This document shows, piece by piece, positions 1 through 8,498 of a stretch of DNA of 64,000 nt. The notes under the pieces are model-generated. The model worked only from the letters and a program-made list of their open reading frames with translations, had not been told where the DNA came from and did not search any database. A program made the position numbers and the translations under genes. Numbering within the stretch: the stretch's first letter is position 1; every line of letters starts with the position of its first letter. This DNA comes from Planctomycetota bacterium (GTDB lineage Bacteria; Planctomycetota; Phycisphaerae; Phycisphaerales; UBA1924): assembly GCA_024280755.1 (NCBI GenBank), contig JAJRPN010000039.1, positions 118,079 to 182,078 of the forward strand. Direction: 5' to 3'.

Positions 1-112
1 GCGTAGAACCCGAGTTCAGCTCTGGCGCCAAAGCCATCGCAGGCGTCACTACCCCTGCAAGGCACAGGCAAATCAAGAAAAAACGCATCAGTGTTGAAAA
101 TTGGTGTTTCAT
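1..112 (-). CDS. Secreted protein, N-terminal fragment (runs off left edge)
   Basis: An open frame begins with ATG at 112 on the minus strand and stays open to base 1, giving 37 codons. The start is a clear Sec signal peptide: a short charged N-terminus (MKHQF), a hydrophobic core with FFLICLCLAG and a likely cleavage near AMA-LA. The mature part is too short to assign. It lies downstream of and codirectional with the LamG/beta-helix protein, about 200 bases away. The start has no strong ribosome binding site; GGGGTG lies upstream at a loose distance. Export is well supported, function unknown. Confidence 0.6.
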   Translation of the reverse strand, partial: MKHQFSTLMRFFLICLCLAGVVTPAMALAPELNSGST

Positions 113-314
113 CACACCAAAGATCGAACACCCCAATAAAGAAGATCAACATCCTTTATGTTCTTGCTCAACATCAGGCTCAAACGACCAGTTGTATCAT
201 CTGGCGCGAACTCTTAACAGATCTTTTCGTCCGATATTGATGTCAATAAAGTCTCAATCGGTATGATCACCCCGCCTAGATTCTCATGCACTTGTATAGA
301 AAACTCGCTTTGAC

Positions 315-2348
315 CTACCGGTTGTGTTCCGTACCGATCTCACGCCATCGCACTACACGAACTCGTGTTGATTTTACAACAACCTCATACGCTCCAAGAT
401 CCACAACAGCAATCTCATCATTATCACCATCTGCCGGCCTTGAGTTGCCCGCGATATCTGTTGACGGCGCGTTTGTCAATGTACCCGCATCGACAGCAGG
501 AGAACCACGCTGAAGAGAAAAATCTCCAGCTTGCGCATCGGCAAACCTTGGATCACCCTCGATAATATCGAACTCAAATACTCGATTGAATGGAACCATA
601 AGTGCGCCAATTTTATACTCAAGGTTGGCAGTCACAATAGAGGACCCTCCCTGATAGACCGGAGCGAGAATCCCGTAATATGAATCTTCCACAATGTTGT
701 TGATCGTGATCGAATTTCCGGTTTGGTAGGTATAGTTGTAGATACTATAGAGCGATCCGGTCACGGTGTTATTGGCGATAATCGCTTTGCCGTTTGAAGA
801 CGAAACCAGCGAAAGAATCCCGAGGTAGTAATCTGATACTTGATTATTTGAAATCTCAACATCCTGAACCGACGCGTTCCATGCAAGCACAAGAATTCCA
901 TAGATATACCTACTTTGCGCCGGAAGATCATTGATGTAAGCAAAGCCACTTGCAAACCCAACACTCTTATAGAGATCACCCTTCAAGGTCAAATCATTGC
1001 GTGTGATTACTATTGAAACGGCTGAATCTGGAACAGTAACCTGGACCCAAACCGAGCTCGCCGAGCTCGCTGAACGCTCAAAAACACAATCCGCAACAGT
1101 GACGCCCTCTATCGCAGTAATGTAGACAGCAAACTTTGAGGGCACCTCAATAGTACAATCGAGGACGCTGATCCCCGAGTTGGACGCGTAGATTCCGTAA
1201 TCTACCTGATTCCTGATCGTAAAACCTTCAAGCACCCAGCTGGTACGAGATGTAAACTCAAACCCAAACAGACTCGCCGTCCCCCCGTCAACCAGCACTC
1301 TCCCTGGATTTTCATCTGTGTGCGCCCCAGTGGTGTCAGCGATCACTCTGATAGGCAAAGATTCTGTTCCTGAAATTGCGTAAGCCCCTGTACCGATGCC
1401 GATCTCAATCGATTCGCGATATTCTCCAGGACCAACATACACAGTGCTGCCGGGCACAGTGCACATATTGACAGCATGTTGAATCGTCCCAAACGCCTTC
1501 TGTGGCGTGAGGCCATCGCGACTATCCGAACCATTGCTCCGCACATAAAACACCGGAGGCAATGCAGAAAAATCACTGAGAACATTGCCCCCGCCAGGGC
1601 CCGTCAGGCTCACTACTTGAGCAATCGTAGATGCACTGATCCTGTTATACAAAATACCGACTTCATCAATCAACCCAGGAAAGTATTCAATAATCGGCGT
1701 TGCGAGCAAATCGTCAGACACCCAAGAGTTTCCGCCAAGCACGAGCGGCTCAAAGTTCCCGCCCCCCCCAGAAGTTGCTCCAAGCCCGCCTTCATAGCTA
1801 TCTGTATCCTCAAGCACACCATCAAAATACAGTTCAATACCACCCAATCCAAAGACTACAGCGACATGGTGCCATTGATTGATCTGCGCAGTAGATGTTG
1901 AATAGACATTATGATCCCCCGTTGCGTTTTGTAGCCGAACCTTGACCTTCCCATTAGATTCCAAAAAAATTGTGAGGTGCCCGCCAGTATCATAATTGGT
2001 CGAGTCCTTGCTCAAAAGACCCTTGCGTCCAGAGATCGATTCCGCATTGAACCAAAGCATAATCGACCCAGAGTCAAGCAAGTAGTCATCATGGTGTGGA
2101 ATTTCTATGTATGTGTTTCCGTCACCAAACTTGGCCGCATCCGAATTGATGTGAGTGCCGCTCTGCGCTAACTGAACATGATTATGAATAACGCCATCAC
2201 TTTTTTTGGTTTCATCAAGAACCGTTGATGCGTATACTTGATCATCAAGCTTCCAATACCCCGCAAGATGAACACCCGGTTGAGCGTGAGCAACCACGCT
2301 CTGAAAGCAGATGGTGATGATTGGCAAAATAAACAGAGCTTTGCGCAT
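315..2348 (-). CDS. Secreted LamG plus right-handed beta-helix protein
   Basis: A 677-residue exported protein. I place the start at ATG 2348, where GAGG lies 9 bases upstream and a signal peptide (MRKALFILPII...VVAHAQ) follows; a longer frame upstream lacks this. Residues about 25-240 form a LamG/jellyroll-type concanavalin fold (GYWKLDD, IMLWFNAES, WHHVAVVFG, LYFDGVLED). From about 265 a DUF1565-like start (FYVRSNGSDSRDG) leads into parallel beta-helix repeats with many short turns (ISNNQVSDYY, IANNTVTG). The C-terminus has the SPAVDAGT...DIAG...VDLGAYE motif seen in choice-of-anchor Q proteins. It probably binds or processes polysaccharide outside the cytoplasm; no catalytic residues can be named. 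It carries no GC-type dockerin tail, unlike other secreted proteins in this window. Confidence 0.85.
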   Translation of the reverse strand: MRKALFILPIITICFQSVVAHAQPGVHLAGYWKLDDQVYASTVLDETKKSDGVIHNHVQLAQSGTHINSDAAKFGDGNTYIEIPHHDDYLLDSGSIMLWFNAESISGRKGLLSKDSTNYDTGGHLTIFLESNGKVKVRLQNATGDHNVYSTSTAQINQWHHVAVVFGLGGIELYFDGVLEDTDSYEGGLGATSGGGGNFEPLVLGGNSWVSDDLLATPIIEYFPGLIDEVGILYNRISASTIAQVVSLTGPGGGNVLSDFSALPPVFYVRSNGSDSRDGLTPQKAFGTIQHAVNMCTVPGSTVYVGPGEYRESIEIGIGTGAYAISGTESLPIRVIADTTGAHTDENPGRVLVDGGTASLFGFEFTSRTSWVLEGFTIRNQVDYGIYASNSGISVLDCTIEVPSKFAVYITAIEGVTVADCVFERSASSASSVWVQVTVPDSAVSIVITRNDLTLKGDLYKSVGFASGFAYINDLPAQSRYIYGILVLAWNASVQDVEISNNQVSDYYLGILSLVSSSNGKAIIANNTVTGSLYSIYNYTYQTGNSITINNIVEDSYYGILAPVYQGGSSIVTANLEYKIGALMVPFNRVFEFDIIEGDPRFADAQAGDFSLQRGSPAVDAGTLTNAPSTDIAGNSRPADGDNDEIAVVDLGAYEVVVKSTRVRVVRWREIGTEHNR

Positions 2349-2457
2349 TGTAGATATCCTCGTAAAACCAAATGAAGGAGATCTCAACTAATCGGAACGA
2401 TACAAGCATCAAGTGAACATACACGATCGTTTACCAAATTTCATGCGCAGAACAAAG

Positions 2458-4398
2458 TTATCGGCCCGGATCATTCCGCAAAGACTCCGCGATCCCGATC
2501 TCCTGCAATCGCATGCTCGAATGGTCGAGCTCTTCCTTCGCAGCATGGAACGCATTGGGCTCCACCGATCGCCAATCCAACTTCGCCTTGGTGATGAACC
2601 CCTTGAGCACATCAAGCTTCGATCGCAACTCATCGCGATAATCATCTTCGAGCAATGCCGACAACTTCGTCAGCCGATCGCTGATCCATTTATAATCCAG
2701 CGACGAGTTCGTAATCAAATCCACCACCTGATGCTGGGTCATGTCATCGCGTGCGTGCTTAAAGCTCTCCGCCTCGATCCGATCAACTTCATCACGCGTC
2801 AATCCATGATTCGCCACGATCTGAATCGCGGCTCGCTTGCCGCTGCGTTCTTCGACGGCCGCCACATTCAACACCCCATTGGCATCGACCAAGAACTCGA
2901 CCACCAACTTAGGCACCCCCGCAGGCATCGGCGGGATCCCCCGCAGATCAAACACACCGAGTAATCGACAATCCGCAACCATCTCACGCTCGCCTTGCAC
3001 CACCTGAATCTTGACATTCACCTGCCCATCAACACTCGTGCTAAACCGTTCGACCGCCCGCGCAGGCACCGTCGTATTCCGCATGATCAACTTGGCCACT
3101 GCGCCGCCCGCGGTTTCGATACCCAGCGACAGCGGGATCACATCGAGCAGCAACGCATCAGATTGTTCACCCGCAAGCCCACCTGCAATAATCCCCGCCT
3201 GCAACGCGGCCCCCATCGCAACAACCCGATCAGGATCGATCGCGGTATAAGGCTCAACCCCAAAGAACGCCCCCACCTTTGTGCGCACAAACGGGATCCT
3301 CGTCGACCCGCCGACCATCACCACCGAGTCAATCACTATCTCGCCGCCGTTGGATTTCTTCGCATCGCGCATCGCTCGATCGCACGCCGCCATCGACCGA
3401 TCGACCCACCCTTCGATCATCGCTTCAAACTCAACTCGGCTGATACTCCGCTCGTAGTTCTTCCCATCCCCCAGATCAATCGACACCGTCGTGGCATTAT
3501 CCGTAGAGAGCTTGTGCTTGACACCCCGCGCAAACTCGATCAATGCCCGCTTGGTCGACGCATCAAAAGACCCGAACGAGTTCTCAGCCTGCAATCCCAA
3601 CTGCTGCGCGATCTCGCCCACAAACAACTCGACAAGCATGTGATCAACATCATCGCCACCCAGATGCGTATCGCCAGCCGTCGCAAGCACCTGGAAAAAC
3701 TCCGTCGCGTTGTGCTCATCGCCCGGAATCAGTTTCAGGATCGATATATCGAATGTCCCACCACCCAGGTCATAGACGGCGATCGTCTGCGAACTTTTCT
3801 CATCACGGGATCGAATCCCATACGCCAACGCCGCCGCTGTAGGCTCGTTGACAATCCGCACTACTTCGAGCCCGGCCAATCGCCCAGCATTGCGTGTCGC
3901 CTGTCGTTGTGCATCATCAAAGTACGCCGGCACCGTGACGACCGCCTTCGACACTTCCACGCCCAACGCCTTCTCGGCCCGTTCTTTGAGCGCACCCAAA
4001 ATCATCGCCGACACTTCTTCAGGAGAAAACAAACGCTCACCCGCATCCGTCATCACCCGCACCTTGGCCGTGTCATGCTCGCCGCTGATCACTTCATATC
4101 CCAAATATTTCAGATCCGCCGAAACATCGCTCAGCGATCTTCCCATCAGCCGCTTGACCGAGTTGATCGTCCGATCCGGAAACTCGACCATCCCATCCGC
4201 CGCCGATTGCCCAACCACGACCGAACCATCGAGTTCAACCCGTACCACCGAAGGCATCAACCCCTCGCCCTCATCCCCCAACACCCGCGCCCCTTGCCCC
4301 CCACGCGCATCAACAAAGGCCACCAACGAGTTGGTCGTACCAAGATCAATCCCGATGATCGGGTCAACAAGTGAAGCTAGAGATTGTGAATCGCTCAT
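2458..4398 (-). CDS. hscA: Hsp70-family chaperone, HscA/DnaK-like
   Basis: A 646-residue Hsp70. The nucleotide-binding domain shows [12 protein letters not shown] (phosphate 1), [27 protein letters not shown], and [13 protein letters not shown] (phosphate 2). The substrate-binding half includes [12 protein letters not shown] and RNTTVPA. Several blocks fit the Fe-S chaperone HscA better than Dna[28 protein letters not shown] and RGIPPMPAG. The C-terminus is shorter than the DnaK lid and lacks its acidic EEVD-like or GGN-rich tail. No hscB, iscU or fdx is adjacent, so a role in Fe-S assembly is inferred from sequence type only. It appears monocistronic. The family assignment is certain; HscA versus a divergent DnaK paralogue is less so. 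Confidence 0.88.
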   Translation of the reverse strand: MSDSQSLASLVDPIIGIDLGTTNSLVAFVDARGGQGARVLGDEGEGLMPSVVRVELDGSVVVGQSAADGMVEFPDRTINSVKRLMGRSLSDVSADLKYLGYEVISGEHDTAKVRVMTDAGERLFSPEEVSAMILGALKERAEKALGVEVSKAVVTVPAYFDDAQRQATRNAGRLAGLEVVRIVNEPTAAALAYGIRSRDEKSSQTIAVYDLGGGTFDISILKLIPGDEHNATEFFQVLATAGDTHLGGDDVDHMLVELFVGEIAQQLGLQAENSFGSFDASTKRALIEFARGVKHKLSTDNATTVSIDLGDGKNYERSISRVEFEAMIEGWVDRSMAACDRAMRDAKKSNGGEIVIDSVVMVGGSTRIPFVRTKVGAFFGVEPYTAIDPDRVVAMGAALQAGIIAGGLAGEQSDALLLDVIPLSLGIETAGGAVAKLIMRNTTVPARAVERFSTSVDGQVNVKIQVVQGEREMVADCRLLGVFDLRGIPPMPAGVPKLVVEFLVDANGVLNVAAVEERSGKRAAIQIVANHGLTRDEVDRIEAESFKHARDDMTQHQVVDLITNSSLDYKWISDRLTKLSALLEDDYRDELRSKLDVLKGFITKAKLDWRSVEPNAFHAAKEELDHSSMRLQEIGIAESLRNDPGR

Positions 4399-4448
4399 TC
4401 AAGAAGGATAGGACCATTGAGACCGATTCTCAGCCTCCACCTCTTCAT

Positions 4449-4484
4449 GGGTGCCCTGTTCATGCGAAGCATGTGCAGGTCTTG
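4449..4484. repeat. Lone unit of a GGGTGCCCTG palindromic repeat
   Basis: GGGTGCCCTG is followed by a small hairpin (CATGCGAAGCATG) and then GCAGGTCTTG. The same outer words, with a different hairpin, occur in the nested element at 32632-32734. It lies in the gap just beyond the stop codon of the small membrane protein gene. I read it as a single dispersed palindromic unit; a chance resemblance is possible because only two copies are visible. Confidence 0.45.
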
Positions 4485-4485
4485 G

Positions 4486-4722
4486 TCATTCCGAAGACAT
4501 GCAGGAGCCCAAGACGCGACCAGCATGGCACCCGGCTTTCGATCCGTAGTGCATAACACCGATGAACGCACCGACGCACGCGATCGAGATGATCCAATTT
4601 CCAACGACAACCCCTGAACCTCCAACGATAAGCACAAAGAGAATTGCGATAGTGATCAAGTGGCTGAGCGATTTTGATCGCTCAGGTCGATATGGTATAA
4701 GGTCTTCGTTTGTCTTATTCAT
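4486..4722 (-). CDS. Small two-TM membrane protein, unknown
   Basis: A 78-residue protein with a charged N-terminus (MNKTNEDLIPYRPERS) and two adjacent hydrophobic segments, about residues 21-40 (LITIAILFVLIVGGSGVVVG) and 43-58. A short cysteine-containing tail follows. GGAG lies about seven bases before the ATG, which supports expression. I recognise no family. It could be a small inner-membrane subunit or an accessory protein of the neighbouring unknown gene, with which it shares strand. Confidence 0.6.
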   Translation of the reverse strand: MNKTNEDLIPYRPERSKSLSHLITIAILFVLIVGGSGVVVGNWIISIACVGAFIGVMHYGSKAGCHAGRVLGSCMSSE

Positions 4723-4796
4723 ACTGATCTCCGTGCGTATATCTAATGCGCAATGCCTTGTGAGTCTCGCTGCGGGGTGTCAGCATGGCATCGACA

Positions 4797-5267
4797 TTAC
4801 CCCTTATTTACCCAACTTATTTCTAATCGGCGAACCCTCGAATCGAGTTCCGCTGCTGCCTCTAGCGGAAGCAAGCTTCCAGGAACTTGAACAAGTCCTT
4901 TACTCAGTTGTCGGATTCTTTTGTGTTCAGGGATTGACAGCCATGCGTATATAGTGTGTTTTAGATCGATACATGCGTCATGGTGGGATTTTAGGAATTT
5001 CAACAACTCATCCTGTGCTTGCTGGGCACAAGTGCTCATTATCAATGACGAAGACATCAAAGGTGCTGCGTCCAAATAGAACCCCGCCAAGCTAAACAAG
5101 TCAGGACAATGCTCTTGCATGAGTTCAAGATCACCCGGCTGATAAACACTCGGAAGTGAAGGAATGTGGAATGTTTCTGGTTCATTGAGAATTGTCACGC
5201 AGCACACAATGAAATAGCAATCTCTGGCAAGTTTCATGAATCGTTTTTGGGATGTGTTTCTTAACAT
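4797..5267 (-). CDS. Hypothetical protein
   Basis: A 156-codon frame on the minus strand, mixed alpha/beta in composition with five cysteines and a leucine-rich C-terminal half that could be helical. It has no signal peptide and no motif I recognise. There is no clear ribosome binding site at either ATG 5267 or the internal ATG at 5237, so the start is uncertain. It sits between the small membrane protein and a lipoprotein, all on the same strand. It may be a real lineage-specific gene; a spurious frame is not excluded. Confidence 0.5.
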   Translation of the reverse strand: MLRNTSQKRFMKLARDCYFIVCCVTILNEPETFHIPSLPSVYQPGDLELMQEHCPDLFSLAGFYLDAAPLMSSSLIMSTCAQQAQDELLKFLKSHHDACIDLKHTIYAWLSIPEHKRIRQLSKGLVQVPGSLLPLEAAAELDSRVRRLEISWVNKG

Positions 5268-5319
5268 AAAACTATTATACCAGAAATCGTTTAATCAGAG
5301 TTGGGTTCTATGAATCAAT

Positions 5320-5775
5320 TCACTCCCGAATCCACGCCAACTCCGCCAACAGCCCAACAAACGCCCCCGCCGATCCATCTTCCACAACCCACGCCCGGCT
5401 CGTCTGCCTGGACCGAATCTCAATCAAATATCCATCCGTCGGTCTCGCCTCACCCGCGATGGGCTCGCCGAGTGCAAGCCCATCGACCATCGACCAGATT
5501 TCATCGAGTTGCTCGCCGCTGAGCCGACGGGTGATCTTGGGATAGGTCCCCGCATCCGAGCCCGCCCCCACCGACGCCCGCAGGTTGCCAGCCGCATCGA
5601 CAATGTACCTCGCCGACAGGCTCGAAACATCGCCAGCATCCGCATCCCCAAACACCACCACCCCAAGCGTGAAATCCGCAGGCCGACGATCGGGCAGAGG
5701 CTGATGGGTCATCGAGGTGGTGCTGCACCCCGCGAGCAAGGCGAGCACGATACTGATTTTGAGCACATTCATCAT
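5320..5775 (-). CDS. Small lipoprotein, unknown
   Basis: A 151-residue protein with a signal peptide ending in the lipobox LLAGC (Cys about residue 17), so it should be lipidated. The mature part (SLSARYIVDAAGNLRAS, YPKITRRLSGEQLDEIWSMV) resembles small planctomycete lipoproteins in which a beta-rich domain measures a response variable, but I cannot name a family. Codon use matches the neighbourhood. Its 5' side abuts the palindromic element at 5820, which separates it from divergent pheT. Lipoprotein status is well supported; function is unknown. Confidence 0.72.
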   Translation of the reverse strand: MMNVLKISIVLALLAGCSTTSMTHQPLPDRRPADFTLGVVVFGDADAGDVSSLSARYIVDAAGNLRASVGAGSDAGTYPKITRRLSGEQLDEIWSMVDGLALGEPIAGEARPTDGYLIEIRSRQTSRAWVVEDGSAGAFVGLLAELAWIRE

Positions 5776-5819
5776 CTATACAGTGTATCACATCCGATTC
5801 CGGGTGCCACGCTCTTGCC

Positions 5820-5968
5820 GCCTCCCCCGGGCTTCCGGGGGAGGTGTCGAACAAAGTGAGACGGAGGGGGTCTTGCTTTTCTTCCCCATTGCCCATTGCC
5901 CATTGCCTTCTTCAAGAAAGACCCCCTCCGTCCCTGCGGGACACCTCCCCCGGAAGCCCGGGGGAGGC
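5820..5968. repeat. Palindromic repeat, family A (two inverted arms)
   Basis: A 149-base inverted repeat. Each arm has an inner hairpin (CCTCCCCCGGGCTTCCGGGGGAGG, split here as CCTCCCCCGG and CCGGGGGAGG around GCTT) followed by a stretch ending in GGAGGGGGTCTT. The arms flank a short spacer with three copies of CCCATTG at about 5884-5907. The same arms recur at 32555-32808, a variant arm lies inside kbl at 33628-33682, and the core hairpin recurs near 62242-62270. The element is intergenic between the divergent lipoprotein gene and pheT. It resembles REP/BIME-type sequences; no mobilising transposase is visible here. Confidence 0.85.
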
Positions 5969-6043
5969 GATAAGAACGCGCAATTGTGTGATCAAATGCC
6001 ACCTCATGCACAATCGAACCCGGCTGCCCTATCCTTACCTCCC

Positions 6044-8149
6044 ATGGATATTTCACTACGCTGGATCAATCAATACCTCTCCCCCGCCGATGTCACCGTC
6101 GAGGAGTTTGACGACATCATGACCAAAGCCGGGCTGCCCATCGAGGGGCTCGCCGCTGGCATTGATGGCGACACGATCATCGATATCGAGGTCACAAGCA
6201 ACCGAGGCGATTGCCTTGGGCATCTCGGATGCGCCCGCGAGATCGCAGCTGCCCAATACGCCGAGAAACCACGCCAGCTCATGATGCCCGAACTCAAAGA
6301 AATGAACCTGGGCGCACCGATCGGCGATGAACTCACCCTCGACAACCAAGTCCCCGAAAAATGCCCGCTCTTCACCGCTCGCTTGATCCGCAATGTCAAA
6401 GTCGGCCCATCGCCTCAGTGGCTGAAAACAGCCATCGAATCCTTCGGGCAACGCTCGATCAACAATGTCGTCGATGTCACCAACTACATCACCCTCGAAC
6501 TGGGCAACCCCTGCCATGTGTTCGATCACGCCAAACTCGCAGGCAAACAACTCATCGTGCGCCCAGCGACCAAAGATGAAGTCGTCAACACGCTTTACGC
6601 CGGCGAACACAAGCTCAATGAGAACGACATCGTCGTCGCCGACGCGAACGGCCCGCAATCCCTCGCTGGCGTCATCGGCGGGCATGACTCACAAGTCGAC
6701 GAACACACAACCACCGTCGTCTTCGAGATGGCAACCTGGGACACCGTCACCGTCCGCAACACTGGTCGCAAGCTCAACATCCGTACAGACGCAGCCTTCC
6801 GTTTCGAGCGCGGCATCGATCCACGCAGTATCGACTACGCTGCCCAACGTGCTGTCCAGCTCATCTGCGAAACGACTGGTGGAGAACTTGCCGAGGGCGT
6901 GCTGAGCCAAGGTGCCCCATTGCCTACAGATACAGTGATTTCGCTCCGCCCAGAGCGTTGCGATCGAATCCTGGGCATCCCTACCGCTCCCGAAGAGATG
7001 GCCAAGTTGCTCAATGCGTTGTCCTTCAAAACAACTATTGACAGTGACGGCGTGCTCCAATGCACCATCCCGCCGTTCCGCTCGCACGATGTCCATCGCG
7101 AGATCGATCTGATCGAAGAAGTCGTGCGTGCTCGTTCGCTTGGGGTGATTCCGATCCAAAAAACATTACCCGTGACTGCGCGTGAGCCTCAAGAATCTGA
7201 GCGTGCGATGAGCACCATCGCCAAGACCTTAACAGGTTTAGGCTTCTTCGAGACCATCACCTTCTCGTTCACCTCGCCAAAGCTCGGCAAGATCTTCCAA
7301 CGCGAAGGGACTGACCTCGTCGCCGTCGATGATGATCGCCGCAAGGCCGAGCCAACCCTGCGCCCGAGCGTGCTCCTCGGTTTGCTCGCCTGTCGCCATA
7401 CAAACCAAGCCGCCCGCGCCTCACTTCCGGGGGGGATTCGTCTCTACGAAGTTGCCCAACGCTTCGCCCAAGACGCTGGCACCATCAACTCCTCCGAGCA
7501 ACGCGTGATCGCCATGCTCATGGATATCGACTTCGCGGGCAAAAAACCAAAGCATGAAGATATCCAATCAACCATCCGCACCATGCGTGGATCGATCGAT
7601 TCGATCGTCACCTCGACCTTCGGCACCACCGCCAAAACAATCATCACCCCCGCCAAACCAGAACATGCCGGCTTCGACAACGATGCCCACGCAACCGTGG
7701 CTATCCTCGTCAATGGCGAAACCACCCAGATCGGCACCTTCGGACTCATCTCCGACGCCGCCCGCCAGGCACACGATCTCGATCAGCCTGTGGTCGCTGC
7801 AGAACTGATCTTGGCACCCATGATCGAAGCCTACCCGCCGATCTCGCGAGCCGAGCATCTGCCCGCGTTCCCGGGGATCGATCGAGACCTCTCCCTGATT
7901 GTGGACGAATCAGTCCGCTGGGATCAGATCGAAGCTGCTGCCAACAATCTCAACCTCGATCGGTGTGTGGGCAACAGCATGGTGGGCATCTTCCGAGGCA
8001 AGCAGCTCGGGGAAAATAAGAAGTCTGTCACCGTCCGCCTCGCCTTCCGCGACGACGCTCGCACCCTCAGGCACGAAGAGGTCGACCCCCAAATCGAACT
8101 CTTCGCATCCAAGGCCAAAGAAAGCCTCGGTGCCGAGATCAGGACCTGA
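6044..8149 (+). CDS. pheT: Phenylalanine--tRNA ligase beta subunit, short form
   Basis: Beta subunit of the alpha2-beta2 enzyme that charges tRNA-Phe; PheS carries the active site and is not in this window. I start at ATG 6044 (MDISLRWINQYL), the usual family N-terminus; the open frame extends upstream only through a palindromic repeat. The protein has 701 residues. After the N-terminal segment (KAGLPIEGL) it passes directly to IDIEVTSNRGDCLGHLGCAREIA, so the tRNA-binding OB domain of about 110 residues found in E. coli PheT is absent. The B3/B4 editing region (NVVDVTNYITLELGNPCHVFD), B5 and the class II-like catalytic core follow. The C-terminal anticodon-binding fold is present (FPGIDRDLSLIVD, VTVRLAFRDDARTL). 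Confidence 0.95.
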   Translation: MDISLRWINQYLSPADVTVEEFDDIMTKAGLPIEGLAAGIDGDTIIDIEVTSNRGDCLGHLGCAREIAAAQYAEKPRQLMMPELKEMNLGAPIGDELTLDNQVPEKCPLFTARLIRNVKVGPSPQWLKTAIESFGQRSINNVVDVTNYITLELGNPCHVFDHAKLAGKQLIVRPATKDEVVNTLYAGEHKLNENDIVVADANGPQSLAGVIGGHDSQVDEHTTTVVFEMATWDTVTVRNTGRKLNIRTDAAFRFERGIDPRSIDYAAQRAVQLICETTGGELAEGVLSQGAPLPTDTVISLRPERCDRILGIPTAPEEMAKLLNALSFKTTIDSDGVLQCTIPPFRSHDVHREIDLIEEVVRARSLGVIPIQKTLPVTAREPQESERAMSTIAKTLTGLGFFETITFSFTSPKLGKIFQREGTDLVAVDDDRRKAEPTLRPSVLLGLLACRHTNQAARASLPGGIRLYEVAQRFAQDAGTINSSEQRVIAMLMDIDFAGKKPKHEDIQSTIRTMRGSIDSIVTSTFGTTAKTIITPAKPEHAGFDNDAHATVAILVNGETTQIGTFGLISDAARQAHDLDQPVVAAELILAPMIEAYPPISRAEHLPAFPGIDRDLSLIVDESVRWDQIEAAANNLNLDRCVGNSMVGIFRGKQLGENKKSVTVRLAFRDDARTLRHEEVDPQIELFASKAKESLGAEIRT

Positions 8150-8160
8150 TTTCTTCTCTC

Positions 8161-8246
8161 CTGGTGGGATGGGCTTTCAGCCTGTCTCTTCTGAACTGCA
8201 TTGTTGGTAGGAAAGCAAGAGACGGGCTCGAAGCCCATCCCACCAG
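8161..8246. repeat. Palindromic repeat, family B
   Basis: Inverted arms of about 30 bases: CTGGTGGGATGGGCTTTCAG at 8161-8180 and its imperfect complement ending CATCCCACCAG at 8246, separated by a 26-base loop. A second member is at 44091-44170. It sits just past the pheT stop, so its transcript could act as a terminator or 3' stabiliser, but there is no T-run. Confidence 0.85.
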
Positions 8247-8380
8247 AAGATTCTGAACATGCAGATGGCAGATCGCCGAAGAAACAAGTAGTTTCGTGTG
8301 TGTTCGTACCATTATCGACACAATATCGGAACAATTTGATCTGTCGCCTGTATACCATATCAGTCACATATCGCATATCT

Positions 8381-8409
8381 TTGACATTTTGTAAGGCGTT
8401 TGATCGTAT
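8381..8409 (+). promoter_or_regulatory. Candidate sigma-70 promoter for ilvE
   Basis: A perfect TTGACA at 8381-8386 lies 17 bases before TCGTAT at 8404-8409, a poor -10 match; TATTTT slightly further on is an alternative. The surrounding 100 bases are AT-rich compared with the coding regions. It lies about 90 bases before the ilvE start. The assignment rests on the -35 hexamer alone. Confidence 0.35.
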
Positions 8410-8498
8410 TTTTCGACACTTCAACACGATCTACGCCTCAGCAACCAAATCGAAAGCTAGAATATATACACTCGACTGAGTGCATCATGGAGGACACA

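Noticed and set aside
2995..4374. Long plus-strand frame opposite the chaperone gene
   Set aside because: It is His/Arg/Pro-rich low-quality translation lying wholly antisense to the Hsp70 gene, whose motifs are unmistakable.
5884..5907. Three tandem CCCATTG units as a possible CRISPR or microsatellite
   Set aside because: Only three copies of a 7-base unit with no spacers; it is the loop of a palindromic element.
5717..6043. N-terminal extension of PheT
   Set aside because: This frame reads through the family A palindrome; the family N-terminus begins at 6044.
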